From Isoperla grammatica (Eukaryota > Arthropoda > Insecta > Plecoptera > Perlodidae): a stretch of DNA of 64,000 bases. A program made the translations under genes and the position numbers. Below the pieces are notes generated by a model that saw only the letters and a program-made list of their open reading frames with translations, was not told where the DNA came from and searched no databases. Positions 33,590 to 45,029 of the stretch are shown here, piece after piece. The stretch spans positions 41,562,891 to 41,626,890 of the forward strand of contig OX246744.1 in NCBI GenBank assembly GCA_945910005.1. The letters are read 5' to 3'. The number at the start of each line of letters is the position of its first letter. Positions within the stretch are counted from its first letter, which is position 1.

Positions 33590-36069
33590 CCCCCCCACTC
33601 AACCTACCTCTGCTGTATCGTCCCGTAGTCAGTGATTAAGCGAGCGAAGCGAGCGTCTCCACGAGACTCTTATGGCACTTCGTTCTGTTTGTTTTTTTTT
33701 GTGTACTAGACTCTTATGGCACTTCATTGTGTTAGTTTTTTGTTTTGTTTTTATGTCTATCGATAGCGGTCGAACGGAAAGTCCGATCAACTTGAAATTT
33801 GGACCATCCACAAGCCTCGATGTGGATTGAAGGTGTATAGTTTTGAGGCAAAATCGTTCGAAAAGTTAAAAAGTTACACTCAATAACTGTTAGTAACGGT
33901 GGCGGACCGCCGCGAAAACACTAGACAGAATGACAACGAAAATTCTTAGCAACGCAAATTGCACTTGCACTGCATTCAACAATATCGGAAAGTATAATAG
34001 CTATGAAAATTAGAAAAAATTTTGAAATGCATATTCTTGGGTTGTTGTTAATTGTTGTTTTTATTAGCTTTGAGATCTTTTCGCCAGTACGTTCGTAGAT
34101 ATGGACGCGCTCGCTTATCAACGCGTCAAACAGAGCGTTTTCCTAGTGTGTAGCGTAAGATTCAGGAAGATCTTCTTGAGAGCAGGGACGAAGTTGAGCG
34201 AACTGTTGAGTAGATCGTTGCCCAGTGCTTCGTGCTTCACATAGCTCACGTACTTCACCCCCCCCCCCCCCCCCCCCCACTCAACCTACCTCTGCTGTAT
34301 CGTCCCGTAGTCAGTGATGTGTAGCGTAAGATTCAGGTATATCTTCTTGAGAGCCGGGACGAAGTTGAGCGAACTGTTGAGTAGATCGTTGCCCAGTGCT
34401 TCGTGCTTCACATAGCTGACGTACTTCACCCCCCCCCCCCCCCACTCAACCTACCTCTGCTGTATCGTCCCGTAGTCAGTGATGTGTAGCGTAAGATTCA
34501 GGTATATCTTCTTGAGAGCCGGGACGAAGTTGAGCGAACTGTTGAGTAGATCGTTGCCCAGTGCTTCGTGCTTCACATAGCTCACGTACTTCACCCCCCA
34601 CTCAACCTACCTCTGCTGTATCGTCCCGTAGTCAGTGATGTGTAGCGTAAGATTCAGGTATATCTTCTTGAGAGCCGGGACGAAGTTGAGCGAACTGTTG
34701 AGTAGATCGTTGCCCAGTGCTTCGTGCTTCACATAGCTGACGTACTTCACCCCCCCCCCCCACTCAACCTACCTCTGCTGTATCGTCCCGTAGTCAGTGA
34801 TGTGTAGCGTAAGATTCAGGTATATCTTCTTGAGAGCCGGGACGAAGTTGAGCGAACTGTTGAGTAGATCGTTGCCCAGTGCTTCGTGCTTCACATAGCT
34901 CACGTACTTCACCCCCCACTCAACCTACCTCTGCTGTATCGTCCCGTAGTCAGTGATGTGTAGCGTAAGATTCAGGTATATCTTCTTGAGAGCCGGGACG
35001 AAGTTGAGCGAACTGTTGAGTAGATCGTTGCCCAGTGCTTCGTGCTTCACATAGCTCACGTACTTCCCCCCCCCCCCCTCATCTCAACCTACCTCTGCTG
35101 TATCGTCCCGTAGTCAGTGATGTGTAGCGTAAGATTCAGGTATATCTTCTTGAGAGCCGGGACGAAGTTGAGCGAACTGTTGAGTAGATCGTTGCCCAGT
35201 GCTTCGTGCTTCACATAGCTGACGTACTTCACCCCCCCCCCCCCACTCAACCTACCTCTGCTGTATCGTCCCGTAGTCAGTGATGTGTAGCGTAAGATTC
35301 AGGTATATCTTCTTGAGAGCCGGGACGAAGTTGAGCGAACTGTTGAGTAGATCGTTGCCCAGTGCTTCGTGCTTCACATAGCTGACGTACTTCACCCCCC
35401 CCCCCCCCACTCAACCTACCTCTGCTGTATCGTCCCGTAGTCAGTGATGTGTAGCGTAAGATTCAGGTATATCTTCTTGAGAGCCGGGACGAAGTTGAGC
35501 GAACTGTTGAGTAGATCGTTGCCCAGTGCTTCGTGCTTCACATAGCTCACGTACTTCCCCCCCCCCCCTCATCTCAACCTACCTCTGCTGTATCGTCCCG
35601 TAGTCAGTGATGTGTAGCGTAAGATTCAGGTATATCTTCTTGAGAGCCGGGACGAAGTTGAGCGAACTGTTGAGTAGATCGTTGCCCAGTGCTTCGTGCT
35701 TCACATAGCTGACGTACTTCACCCCCCCCCCCCCCACTCAACCTACCTCTGCTGTATCGTCCCGTAGTCAGTGATGTGTAGCGTAAGATTCAGGTATATC
35801 TTCTTGAGAGCCGGGACGAAGTTGAGCGAACTGTTGAGTAGATCGTTGCCCAGTGCTTCGTGCTTCACATAGCTGACGTACTTCACCCCCCCCCCCCCAC
35901 TCAACCTACCTCTGCTGTATCGTCCCGTAGTCAGTGATGTGTAGCGTAAGATTCAGGTATATCTTCTTGAGAGCCGGGACGAAGTTGAGCGAACTGTTGA
36001 GTAGATCGTTGCCCAGTGCTTCGTGCTTCACATAGCTGACGTACTTCACCCCCCCCCCACTCAACCTAC
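33590..36069 (-). repeat. Tandem array of exon B 3' ends with splice donors (13 donor copies including exon B)
   Basis: Twelve extra copies of about 150-167 bp, each holding the end of NIT exon B, the donor AG|GTAGGT and a short intron piece ending in a poly-G run (minus strand) of about 6-20 bases. Length differences between units come almost entirely from the G run. Copies are nearly identical. None carries the acceptor or the first third of the exon. The most distal copy (33590-33635 / 34147 onward) is split by a Helitron-like insertion. Confidence 0.95.
33636..34146 (+). mobile_element. Non-autonomous Helitron-like element, 511 bp, with empty sites alongside
   Basis: Inserted in the distal unit of the exon B array. 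Uninterrupted units read CAGTGATGTGTAGCG. Here the sequence reads CAGTGA, then TTAAGCGAG...TTTTCCTAG, then TGTGTAGCG: insertion exactly between A and T with no duplication, a CTAG 3' end and a preceding GACGCG/CGCGTC hairpin. This is the Helitron signature, except for a 5' TT instead of TC. Confidence 0.88.
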
Positions 36070-36309
36070 CTCTGCTGTATCGTCCCGTAGTCAGTGATGT
36101 GTAGCGTAAGATTCAGGTATATCTTCTTGAGAGCCGGGACGAAGTTGAGCGAACTGTTGAGTAGATCATTGCCCAGTGCTTCGTGCTTCACATAGCTCAC
36201 GTACTTCTTCTGCATCAGCTTCCCCCTAGCGAAGTAGTTTATACCGTAGACCATAGCTATGCCCATGTTCTCTATGCTTCGCAACAGGTTCTTGAAGGAA
36301 ATCAGGTAC
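36070..36309 (-). CDS. NIT-GC exon B: NIT domain core
   Basis: Acceptor CATGTTTCAG, one base, 79 codons, then AG before donor GTAGGT. The peptide starts YLISFKNLLRSIENMGIAMV and includes GINYFARGKLMQKKYVSY and KKIYLNLTLHITDYGTIQQ. This is a helical domain with the alternating hydrophobic pattern of the NIT family. In-frame TAG follows immediately at the donor. The last about 130 bp of the exon plus the donor are repeated 12 more times downstream in the intron (33.59-36.07 kb). The copies carry mostly synonymous changes such as GTGAGC/GTCAGC (both Val-Ser), while this copy alone has the acceptor and the 5' half of the exon. Confidence 0.92.
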
Positions 36310-36449
36310 CTGAAACATGACCGGGAGAGATCAGGTTCTGTAGATCCCCTGACGGATGCTCGTCGAACTGTAACTCGCTAGGGGATTGACGGACCTTAGA
36401 GACAGCATCATTCAAATAGATATTTATTGAATCATCACTTTTGTGACAT

Positions 36450-36940
36450 TAGGGAACCTGCAACTGACGTCACAGCCGAACTACAATGGAAATTGATGGA
36501 CAAACAACAAGCTGTCATAGTAACAGTTTTGCGAATAATGGGGGAAAAACAATTAGTTTTAAAGATATTAACTGCTTTCCAGTTAGAATTTCTGTTTAAA
36601 GGCTGGTCCACACAGATTTTGAAGACATAATGCATAAGGTTTTAAGACGTTGTTTTAAAAACAACAATGAAAACAACGTCTTAAAACTAAAACTTTGTGT
36701 GAACGCCAGTACGTGTTTCCTATGATCCAACTTTACGACTACGCGTTAAACCTTAAATCGAATGTCTTAAAAATCTGTGTGGACCAGCCTTTATGATGGA
36801 CAACAACGATCTGAAGTTTGTAAACGGTTTAAACTTATGAATTTTCCAACTTCAGAACATTTTATTTTTTGACGGCTTGTTGTTTGTCCATCGGTTCAAT
36901 TCATTTGTTTCATTGTGTTTTGGTGTTGTTCGTTACAGGT
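36450..36940. mobile_element. MITE with GATGGACAAACAAC inverted arms
   Basis: Left arm AACTACAATGGA-AATTGATGGACAAACAAC, right arm GTTGTTTGTCCATCGGTTCAA-TTCATTTG. Holds the 36599 MITE. Same family as the outer element at 42612-43450. Confidence 0.7.
36599..36791. mobile_element. TA-flanked MITE, 193 bp
   Basis: Ends AAGGCTGGTCCACACAGATTTT-type inverted repeats with TA on each side. Inserted in the 36450-36940 MITE between exons A and B. Confidence 0.85.
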
Positions 36941-37477
36941 CAGTTTTCACACTTTCCTATAAGATTAAAGTCTAAAAATTTGATTTTTCTAAATTATTAA
37001 CTTAGGATCGCTACCATTAGCCAGATTTACAAAACGTCGCCTCTCATTGGATGGGCTAAGAATTTTAGGTAACAGAGCTCACTGCTATGGGCACAGTTTT
37101 TCAGTTTTCTAAAATATGCACAACATACAAAAGTTTAAAACATTTAAATTGAAACCATGACTTCTGAAAGTTACAAAATTATTTGTTTTTTGTAATTTTA
37201 ATTGTACCGGTACCATTGATATTGCTACATTTACACCCCCTCGCCCAGAACATAACTTCGCCCAGAAATAAACATTTGTGCGGACAATTTGTAATGTAAT
37301 TAACGTACCTACTTTGTTCTAGGAGTTCAGGAATTTTCAGTTCATTATCTGTCTTGGTATTTTAGCAAAGATTTTTCTCATCTACCGGTACAAATAAGCT
37401 CATTTGTACCGGTAGATGAGAAAAATTGTATCACAAATACTAGGCAAACCCCTACTACTACACAGCAGACAAACTGC

Positions 37478-37850
37478 TAATGGTTTAGCCGCGGCCGCTT
37501 AGCCAGTTCCCATGCAGGTCAGGAGGTGGACGGGTGACCACTCTCCTCTGAAACACTAGTTACCGTTGGTTAGAGCAGATTGGAGGGTTCGAAAGCTTGT
37601 GTAACAGCTTCGTTCTCCTCGTCAACTGCTCGGCAGCCCAGGTTAGTGGAGGAACCTATATGACTGATGAAAGTTACACCGTCCTTTCGGATGAAACTTA
37701 AAGCCGATGGTCCCCTTGGTACTTTTTGCAGGAGTAGGCTACGTGCCGGTACCAGGCTTCCCCTCCTCCCTTCCTCATTATCATTCATCAATCATCACCC
37801 ATCAGGCTAAAGAGGGCATTGTGCCCTACACTGGCCTTAATTACAAACAA
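37478..37850 (+). mobile_element. 5S-derived SINE, copy 3 (with 3' tail)
   Basis: A degraded 5S head ends GTGGACGGGTGACCACTCTC; the body matches copy 1. The tail ATTACAAACAAATAAATAAA shows the 3' end. It lies 70 bp downstream of exon A in the intron, on the opposite strand to the gene. Confidence 0.82.
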
Positions 37851-37922
37851 ATAAATAAACACCCAATGGCGTCAGGGGCCTCTATACTATATTACTCAGT
37901 CAACCATAGTACAGTGTTTTAC

Positions 37923-38048
37923 CTCCAGACGCCGCTGTTGTCCGTCTCTTTAATCTGATTGGTCAGGTGATCCAACATGGCGGCGTTGACTGAGTTGTAC
38001 CAAGTCAGAACCTCTTCTATGTTGCTTTCCTCCGAGCTGATCTTCTGG
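37923..38048 (-). CDS. NIT-GC exon A: NIT domain, first visible part
   Basis: Acceptor TTTTACTTCCAG precedes the exon. It contributes one base of a split codon, 41 codons, then AG before the donor GTAAAA. The peptide runs from QKISSEESNIEEVLTWYNSV to KETDNSGVW. It is amphipathic and helical with a Trp-Tyr-Asn core and fits the NIT bundle. Its last codon is completed (AG+G, Arg) by exon B, which supports the join. An in-frame TAA follows directly at the donor, so intron retention would stop translation. This exon's donor is not tandemly repeated. The upstream exon was not found. Confidence 0.85.
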
Positions 38049-38049
38049 C

Positions 38050-39660
38050 TGGAAGTAAAATGACATCATTAGAAGGATCTGACCAAACAGCGAGTCGCTC
38101 GCAATATTCTGGTTGTCGACAGGGCTCGACCGCCGGAACGTAGGTATAGTCCCGTCAAATTAACTTGCAAGGTGTTGTCGTCACGGATTATGTAATAGGG
38201 TAGTGACGCGTGTGACAACTACCAACCTAAATTTAGTTGCATTCCGTTCTCCTGCCTCAGGTATTGTAGTGATAATATCGCCCGCCTATTGTCAGACGTG
38301 GTGGGGTCGCATTCTATTCACGGTCGGTGCAGTCAATGCAGTGGACAATAACAATGCAGGTATGGGGAAATCTCGCCGTGAAAACCGTTCTTTAGACCGT
38401 GTGGAGCGACCGTCTCTTCTCAGAATTTTAGGGGACACCTCGCTTCTTGCGGCGTGGCCAGTATAGTATACTAGTCCCAATGAAAGTATTCGCATACCGA
38501 TCTCAGGGCATTGTCTACCGCCCCTTTCATCCGCGCCAACTGAAAGAAAATCAACAGATACCTGACGTTCTTTCACACATTCGTAAATGCATGTTTCGGC
38601 TTAGTCGAGTGCACAGGCGGTTTGGCCACACCCACCCTTACAGGTAACCAACGGAAGGTCTTAAATTATCCCCAATGGACCTGTTTAGATTAGATGGTAG
38701 GAATTAGCGAAATAGAAAAATAAGTTGTCACCTTGGACTCGGCTGTGTCGTAAGCATCAGAATACTTTCCTTGGGCAAATGGTACTTTGGTGCGGCTGGT
38801 CGAGTTAGAATGTTTGTTGGTATGCTGGTTATGTTCAGTCACAGTCACAGAGTGGAGCTGGACCGAGTAGGTTTCATTCCGTGACTTCTTCAAGTTTTAG
38901 CTCTGAAGATGGGTAGTGTAACCTGCCCGAGACGTCAGCTTCCAAGCGATAATCGACGCGGCTATACCCGAAAGCCAAGTTCAAGTTTATTGATTGACCC
39001 GGGCCGCGAAAGCCTACGTGAGTGTTGGTTATGTTTGTTAAGGTTTTCCTATATGTTGGTATTAAACCAAAGCGAAGTTACCATTATTGGTCCAACGTTA
39101 CTATATAGTCTCATACTAACCTCAGATCCTTATTTACTGGCGCTTTCATGCACACTGATTCAACGAACCACAACAGATTTCTGCCGTACTATCACACATT
39201 CTTAAAGCAGCACCTTCTGCTTAGTAGAGTACACGAGCCTTATTAGCCACGCCCGCTGTGTTAGGAATTTCCTTGTGTACAACCCAAGGTCGTAAATAAT
39301 CCACAGTAATTTGACCTGTTTCAATTAGATGTCATAAACTAGGGAAGTAGAAAATTAACTTATTATAATAATTATTATTATTATTTCAAAATGTTATGAC
39401 ATAATTTGTAACATAACATACAGTACAAGTCAGGACAAGATGATGGTAGTAAAGAGTAGTACCACGTTGTTGGTACCACAAGTTGGTACGATGGCTAATT
39501 CGTAGGAATGGGAATACTTACTTTATCTTGAGGAAAGAATTGATTTAAATTGTTTAAGATATTGTTTGTATTGTATATAGATAATCGACTTGCTCGTTGA
39601 CTCAGCAGCCGAGTTCGATTCCAGGTCAGGTCACACTTTATGGACAATATTATCTATGTC
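38050..39660. other. Upstream of NIT exon A: two diverged copies of a local repeat
   Basis: Segments near 38500-38710 and 39150-39350 share CTTAGT-GAGT-CAC, GGCCACACCCAC/AGCCACGCCCGC, GGACCTGTTT-ATTAGATG and flanking words, suggesting an old duplication. A 60-codon minus-strand frame at 38730-38885 ending at a GTGACA donor-like site is out of phase with exon A and unlike NIT domains, so I do not call it an exon. Confidence 0.45.
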
Positions 39661-39676
39661 GCTTCACAACTTTGAT

Positions 39677-40080
<404 letters not shown>

Positions 40081-40195
40081 GACAAGTGGAAGCAATATTA
40101 TATTATTATTTTATTTTTTTATTGAATGTACTACATACAATCTTCAATATGTAGTGTGGATTAATATTATCATTTATAATTACCACCATAATGGT

Positions 40196-40252
<57 letters not shown>

Positions 40253-40340
40253 TATTATAATTATAATAATAATGATAATAATAATAAAAATAAAAATAAT
40301 AATTATTAATAATTATATTAATAGTAATAATACTAATAAT

Positions 40341-40374
<34 letters not shown>

Positions 40375-40378
40375 GTAA

Positions 40379-40409
<31 letters not shown>

Positions 40410-40410
40410 T
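40196..40410. repeat. (AAT)n microsatellite
   Basis: About 70 mostly perfect AAT triplets with interruptions; the reverse complement of the ATT tail 115 bp away, so both could pair in single strand. Confidence 0.95.
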
Positions 40411-40888
40411 GCTAACGCGGAGCTGGATTAAAGAACACCAATCTCTAACAATAAAGTTCTAATGCGTCTCACAAGTCTCCCATCTTATTGCGACAACTTA
40501 TCTAATTACATCCGGAATTTAAAACACCCTTCAAGACTTGATCTACATAATATAGTTACTAAACTTTGATATCAAATTAAGTCCACATCACAAACTGTCA
40601 AGCGTCTTGTCTTGTCTCAGCGTCATCTTCACCGTCGTCAAGCGCCGTCGTCAAGCGCCGTCGTCAAGCGTCCCACATTTAATTACAAGCTCCTGCATTA
40701 GACTATTGTACTGGAAATGTTGTCTACTAATGTAGTTCCCCGGTTGGTTAATTACTTGACGGTAAAGAGAAGCTCACATTATGAAACCAAGGAAAGTCAA
40801 TGGCATTTTATTATATCTTCAGAACGCTTCATGATATTGAAGTACTGATTTATAACCGGTATTTGGTTTTGTATCTCGTAAACAACGA

Positions 40889-41334
40889 ACTTAAGGGCCG
40901 TATGCAGAGTCAGGTGTTAAGGTGTCAAGTACAGGATTGTTGCTATGGAATTGTTTTATTAAGCCTGTATTACACGGTGAAACTTTTTCATCCAACTCCT
41001 TGAATTCAAGGACAAAAGCGCATCAAAAACAGTCAGTATGTAGTCAAATACAACAATAGGAATTATTTATTGATGCGCTTTTGTCCTTGAATTCAAGGAG
41101 TTGGATGAAAAAGTTGGCCCGTGTAATGCCGGCATTACATGCTATTTAACAAACTCCATAGCAATCATAAACTTAACTTCATACTTAGCTCGACTGTGCA
41201 TCGAGTCGAGTTTAGTATGTGATTTGTTTATGGCTGCTATGGAGTTTGTTCTTATCGAAAATAGCATGGATTAAAACAATTCCATAACAACAAATCCTGT
41301 ACTTTACTTGACACTTGACTCTGCATACGGTTAA
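40889..41334. mobile_element. Nested fold-back elements
   Basis: The outer pair (CCGTATGCAGAGTCA, ACAGGATT-GTTG) encloses a second pair (TTAACAAACTCCATAGCA) and an inner hairpin 40983-41116 with 46-bp perfect arms containing CCAACTCCTTGAATTCAAGG. A relative of the inner hairpin is at 56250-56405. Confidence 0.75.
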
Positions 41335-42100
41335 AAAACTTTCAAATATATTAACTTTCACACTTGTTTTGGATGATAATTTATTCAACAATTTATTGTT
41401 TATTATAATATTTGAAAGTTTTCAACTCATTGTTTAGCCGATACAAAAACAAATCCCAGGAATCAATTCCTTTTTCGTAATCTTGAAATCAAATACCTTA
41501 GTATACAACCTTTGAAATGTTCTGCAAACATCAATAAAATACCTTTAACACACAATAGAAGTAAGCGACTCCTTGACAATGGAGTCGACTTGGAATCGAG
41601 TACCCGAGTACCCGTGAGTACCCAAGTATCCGTACCCGAATACGCGTGAGTACCCGAGCATCCGATGTCACCAAAATACCAACTCTAACAAGAAAGGAAC
41701 TAACATTAAGTTACATAAATATTATTATAAGAATTATATGGTTTTAACTATACTTTAAACACAATCTATAATGTGAGTATAAACATTAATATCCAAAGCT
41801 CGTAATACAGTTCTCCCGGTATTATGGACTTCAGATAAATATTTAGAAGGCTACTAACTTTTTTTCACGATGCCATGGTGAAAACTAGTTGGTTGCTAAC
41901 TTAATATTTATCCGAAGTTTATAATTGTGAAGATTATTTTAAGTTAGGTTTTTGACAATGATAGGATAAGCGGAAATATAATGACAGATGATATTAATAA
42001 ACACAAAAATTAATATGGTTTTATTTGAAAGGTATATTACATTAATTAATAGGTTGTGCCATACATTAAATAATATTGTAACCTTACAATGTGATTAAGG
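41335..42100. other. A/T-rich stretch, nothing recognised
   Basis: Contains a short degenerate GAGTACCCG/GTACCCGA repeat near 41597-41660. The missing N-terminal exon of the cyclase could be expected in 38-43 kb but was not identified. Confidence 0.5.
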
Positions 42101-42166
42101 CCCGATTTTTCAATCGACCCGTTAACGACCCGTTAACGACCCGTTAACCGATTGAAAAACCGGGCT
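42101..42166. repeat. Hairpin with three GACCCGTTAAC repeats in the loop
   Basis: Arms CCCGATTTTTCAATCG and CGATTGAAAAACCGGG. Confidence 0.75.
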
Positions 42167-42611
42167 GGAAACATTGTTCAAAAGCTAAACCGATCATTAA
42201 GTTTACAAACGTTATATTTTTACAATCCTCAAAGAAAATTAATCCTAGTAAAATGTGGCGCCTAGATGAAAGTTTAAACTAATACATAGTAACAAATTAC
42301 TATCGGGACGTGTATTAAAACGTCCCGGAAATTTTTTTAACCATATTTCTAGTTTCATTTCAGAAAGAAAATGTAACCAAAAGGCCTAAACACAATATTT
42401 TACAAATTTTTAAGAAACATTATTATAAATTAATTAGTGTTGAGAAGTACCATTCATTGTATATGCCATGCTGATATCCCCACTAGTTGGACGTTTTATC
42501 ACAAACCTTTTTGGCTGTACAACTCGAACTTTTAATGGACCATTTTCGAAATTTATCTAGAGCCCTTAGACTGCGTTCATCACGGTTCTTAGGATCAGAT
42601 GCACAGTCCAG

Positions 42612-43455
42612 TTAAGTATAGGGAACCCGCCACTGACGTCACATCCGGACTACAACAATGGAACAAATGAATTGAACTGATGGACAAACAATCAGCTGTC
42701 AAAATAATAAAATTGCAACCATATTCATAGTTCCCACGTGACGTCACAGCGGCCATGATTGCGACACAATTGATGCGGACCAATCCTAGATCATTGGCGA
42801 ATACTATTGAAAATTAATAAATGAGCCTAATTTAGAACTTAAAAAGTAAACATATGTAATAAACAAATACAAATTTAACTAAAAAAAGACTGAATTTTAA
42901 AGAAATAAGAATGTATGTGTTCTACCACAACAGCCTTCAATTGTTTCTCCATGGCAACGTGAAAGTTTGGTCACAAATGTGGCCACCACGCGCAAAGATG
43001 TGACGTACGTGCAACCTATAAATACAAATAACAAGTGTAGCAATAGTAACAGCTCGCCACTTAAAACTTTTAATGATGGACAACGAGTAAGTTTAAGTTT
43101 TGTATGTGTATTTGTTTGTTTTTTGTTTTGTTTTACCAAAATCAGAAGAAATTATTTTTTGACAGCTTGTTGTTTGTCCATCGATTCAATAGACCATTTC
43201 AAAAAATATCTAGGACCCTTTGTATGAGTATCATCACGGTCTCCTAAGTCTTCAAGAACAACAATACACAACACTTAAAAATCAATTTTTAAATGTTATA
43301 TCAAGATTCATTGATGTACACAAAATCATCATACACTAACCTTGATTTTATGTATTTATTTGTTGTTCATTGTTGCTATAATCATACAAAGGGTCCTAGA
43401 TAGTTTTTGAAATGGTCTATTTATTTGTCTCATTGTTGTCTTTTGGTGTTGCTAA
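42612..43455. mobile_element. Triple-nested MITE cluster
   Basis: The outer GATGGACAAACAA element (42612-42720 and 43145-43455) is interrupted by two others: 42724-43024 (ends TTCATAGTTCCCACGTGACG and partner) and 43189-43420 (ends ATAGACCATTT and AAATGGTCTAT). The order of insertion can be read directly. Confidence 0.75.
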
Positions 43456-43472
43456 TAGCTAATAGCTAATAG

Positions 43473-45029
43473 CCTATACAGCGCTAGAGACTGGACTATC
43501 ATATCTGTTCTTCAGCTCGCTTAGTGTCAGGTATCCGTCCTGGTTACGATCCAGCTTCTTGAAGTCTCTCCTATCTGAGGCTACTGTGAGTGAGTCTAGC
43601 AGGTGGTGGTTTGTCTCATGTGTTAGGCCTATACAGCGCTAGAGACTGGACTATCATATCTAGTCTTCAGCTCGCTTAGTGTCAGGTATCCGTCCTGGTA
43701 ACGATCCAGCTTCTTGAAGTCTCTTCTATCTGAGGCTACTGTGAGTGAGTCTAGCAGTTGGTGGTTTGTCTCATGTGTTAGGCCTATACAGCGCTAGAGA
43801 CTGGACTATCATATCTGTTCTTCAGCTCGCTTAGTGTCAGGTATCCGTCCTGGTAACGATCCAGCTTCTTGAAGTCTCTTCTATCTGAGGCTACTGTGAG
43901 TGAGTCTAGCAGGTGGTGGTTTGTCTCATGTGTTAGGCCTATACAGCGCTAGAGACTGTACTATCATATCTGTTCTTCAGCTCGCTTAGTGTCAGGTACC
44001 CGTCGTTGTTTCGATCCAGCTTCTTGAAGTCTCTTCTGTCTGAGGCTACTGTGAGTGAGTCTAGCAGTTGGTGGTTTGTCTCATGTGTTAGGCCTATACA
44101 GCGCTAGAGACTGTACTATCATATCTGTTCTTCAGCTCGCTTAGTGTCAGGTACCCGTCGTTGTTTCGATCCAGCTTCTTGAAGTCTCTTCTGTCTGAGG
44201 CTACTGTGAGTGAGTCTAGCAGTTGGTGGTTTGTCTCATGTGTTAGGCCTATACAGCGCTAGAGACTGTACTATCATATCTGTTCTTCAGCTCGCTTAGT
44301 GTCATAGGTATCCGTCCTGGTTACGATCCAGCTTCTTGAAGTCTCTCCTATCTGAGGCTACTGTGAGTGAGTCTAGCAGGTGGTGGTTTGTCTCATGTGT
44401 TAGGCCTATACAGCGCTAGAGACTGGACTATCATATCTGTTCTTCAGCTCGCTTAGTGTCAGGTACCCGTCGTTGTTTCGATCCAGCTTCTTGAAGTCTC
44501 TCCTATCTGAGGCTACTGTGAGTGAGTCTAGCAGGTGGTGGTTTGTCTCATGTGTTAGGCCTATACAGCGCTAGAGACTGGACTATCATATCTGTTCTTC
44601 AGCTCGCTTAGTGTCATAGGTATCCGTCCTGGTTACGATCCAGCTTCTTGAAGTCTCTCCTATCTGAGGCTACTGTGAGTGAGTCTAGCAGGTGGTGGTT
44701 TGTCTCATGTGTTAGGCCTATACAGCGCTAGAGACTGGACTATCATATCTGTTCTTCAGCTCGCTTAGTGTCAGGTACCCGTCGTTGTTTCGATCCAGCT
44801 TCTTGAAGTCTCTTCTGTCTGAGGCTACTGTGAGTGAGTCTAGCAGTTGGTGGTTTGTCTCATGTGTTAGGCCTATACAGCGCTAGAGACTGTACTATCA
44901 TATCTGTTCTTCAGCTCGCTTAGTGTCATAGGTATCCGTCCTGGTTACGATCCAGCTTCTTGAAGTCTCTCCTATCTGAGGCTACTGTGAGTGAGTCTAG
45001 CAGGTGGTGGTTTGTCTCATGTGTTAGGC
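43473..45029 (-). repeat. 155-bp array of EF-hand exon 3' end including the stop codon
   Basis: Eleven copies in all, starting (stop-codon side) at 43473, 43629, 43784, 43939, 44094, 44249, 44406, 44561, 44718, 44873 and 45030. Each codes LLDSLTVASDRRDFKKLDRN, QDGYLTLSELKNRYDSPVSS and the TAG stop. Three units are 157 bp because of a 2-bp insertion (CTATGACAC), which frameshifts and adds a TGA. With no acceptor, the extra copies would lie in the 3' UTR. A minus-strand AATAAA at 43420-43425, at a MITE boundary, follows the array. Confidence 0.94.

Larger units (their letters stand above)
3232..38048 (-). other. NIT-domain membrane guanylate cyclase gene (visible part, eight exons)
   Basis: Gene model built by joining eight minus-strand exons whose GT-AG boundaries and phases (2,2,2,0,0,0,1) all agree. 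The visible protein is about 393 residues: an extracellular NIT-type helical domain, one transmembrane helix, a coiled-coil dimerisation linker and most of a class III cyclase domain. Family knowledge: such cyclases make cGMP from GTP, and the NIT domain is named for nitrate/nitrite sensing. The NIT-GC architecture is known from invertebrates, including annelids, where it is linked to nitric oxide signalling. The exons before 38048, which should carry the start codon and a first membrane helix, and the exon after 3232, which should carry the cyclase C-terminus, were not recognised. The gene therefore spans at least 35 kb. Introns hold exon-end tandem arrays and many transposons. Confidence 0.88.

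Noticed and set aside
38690..38893. Candidate extra cyclase exon upstream of exon A
   Set aside because: Its donor phase does not match exon A, it lacks NIT-like or membrane features, and it lies within a locally duplicated repeat.
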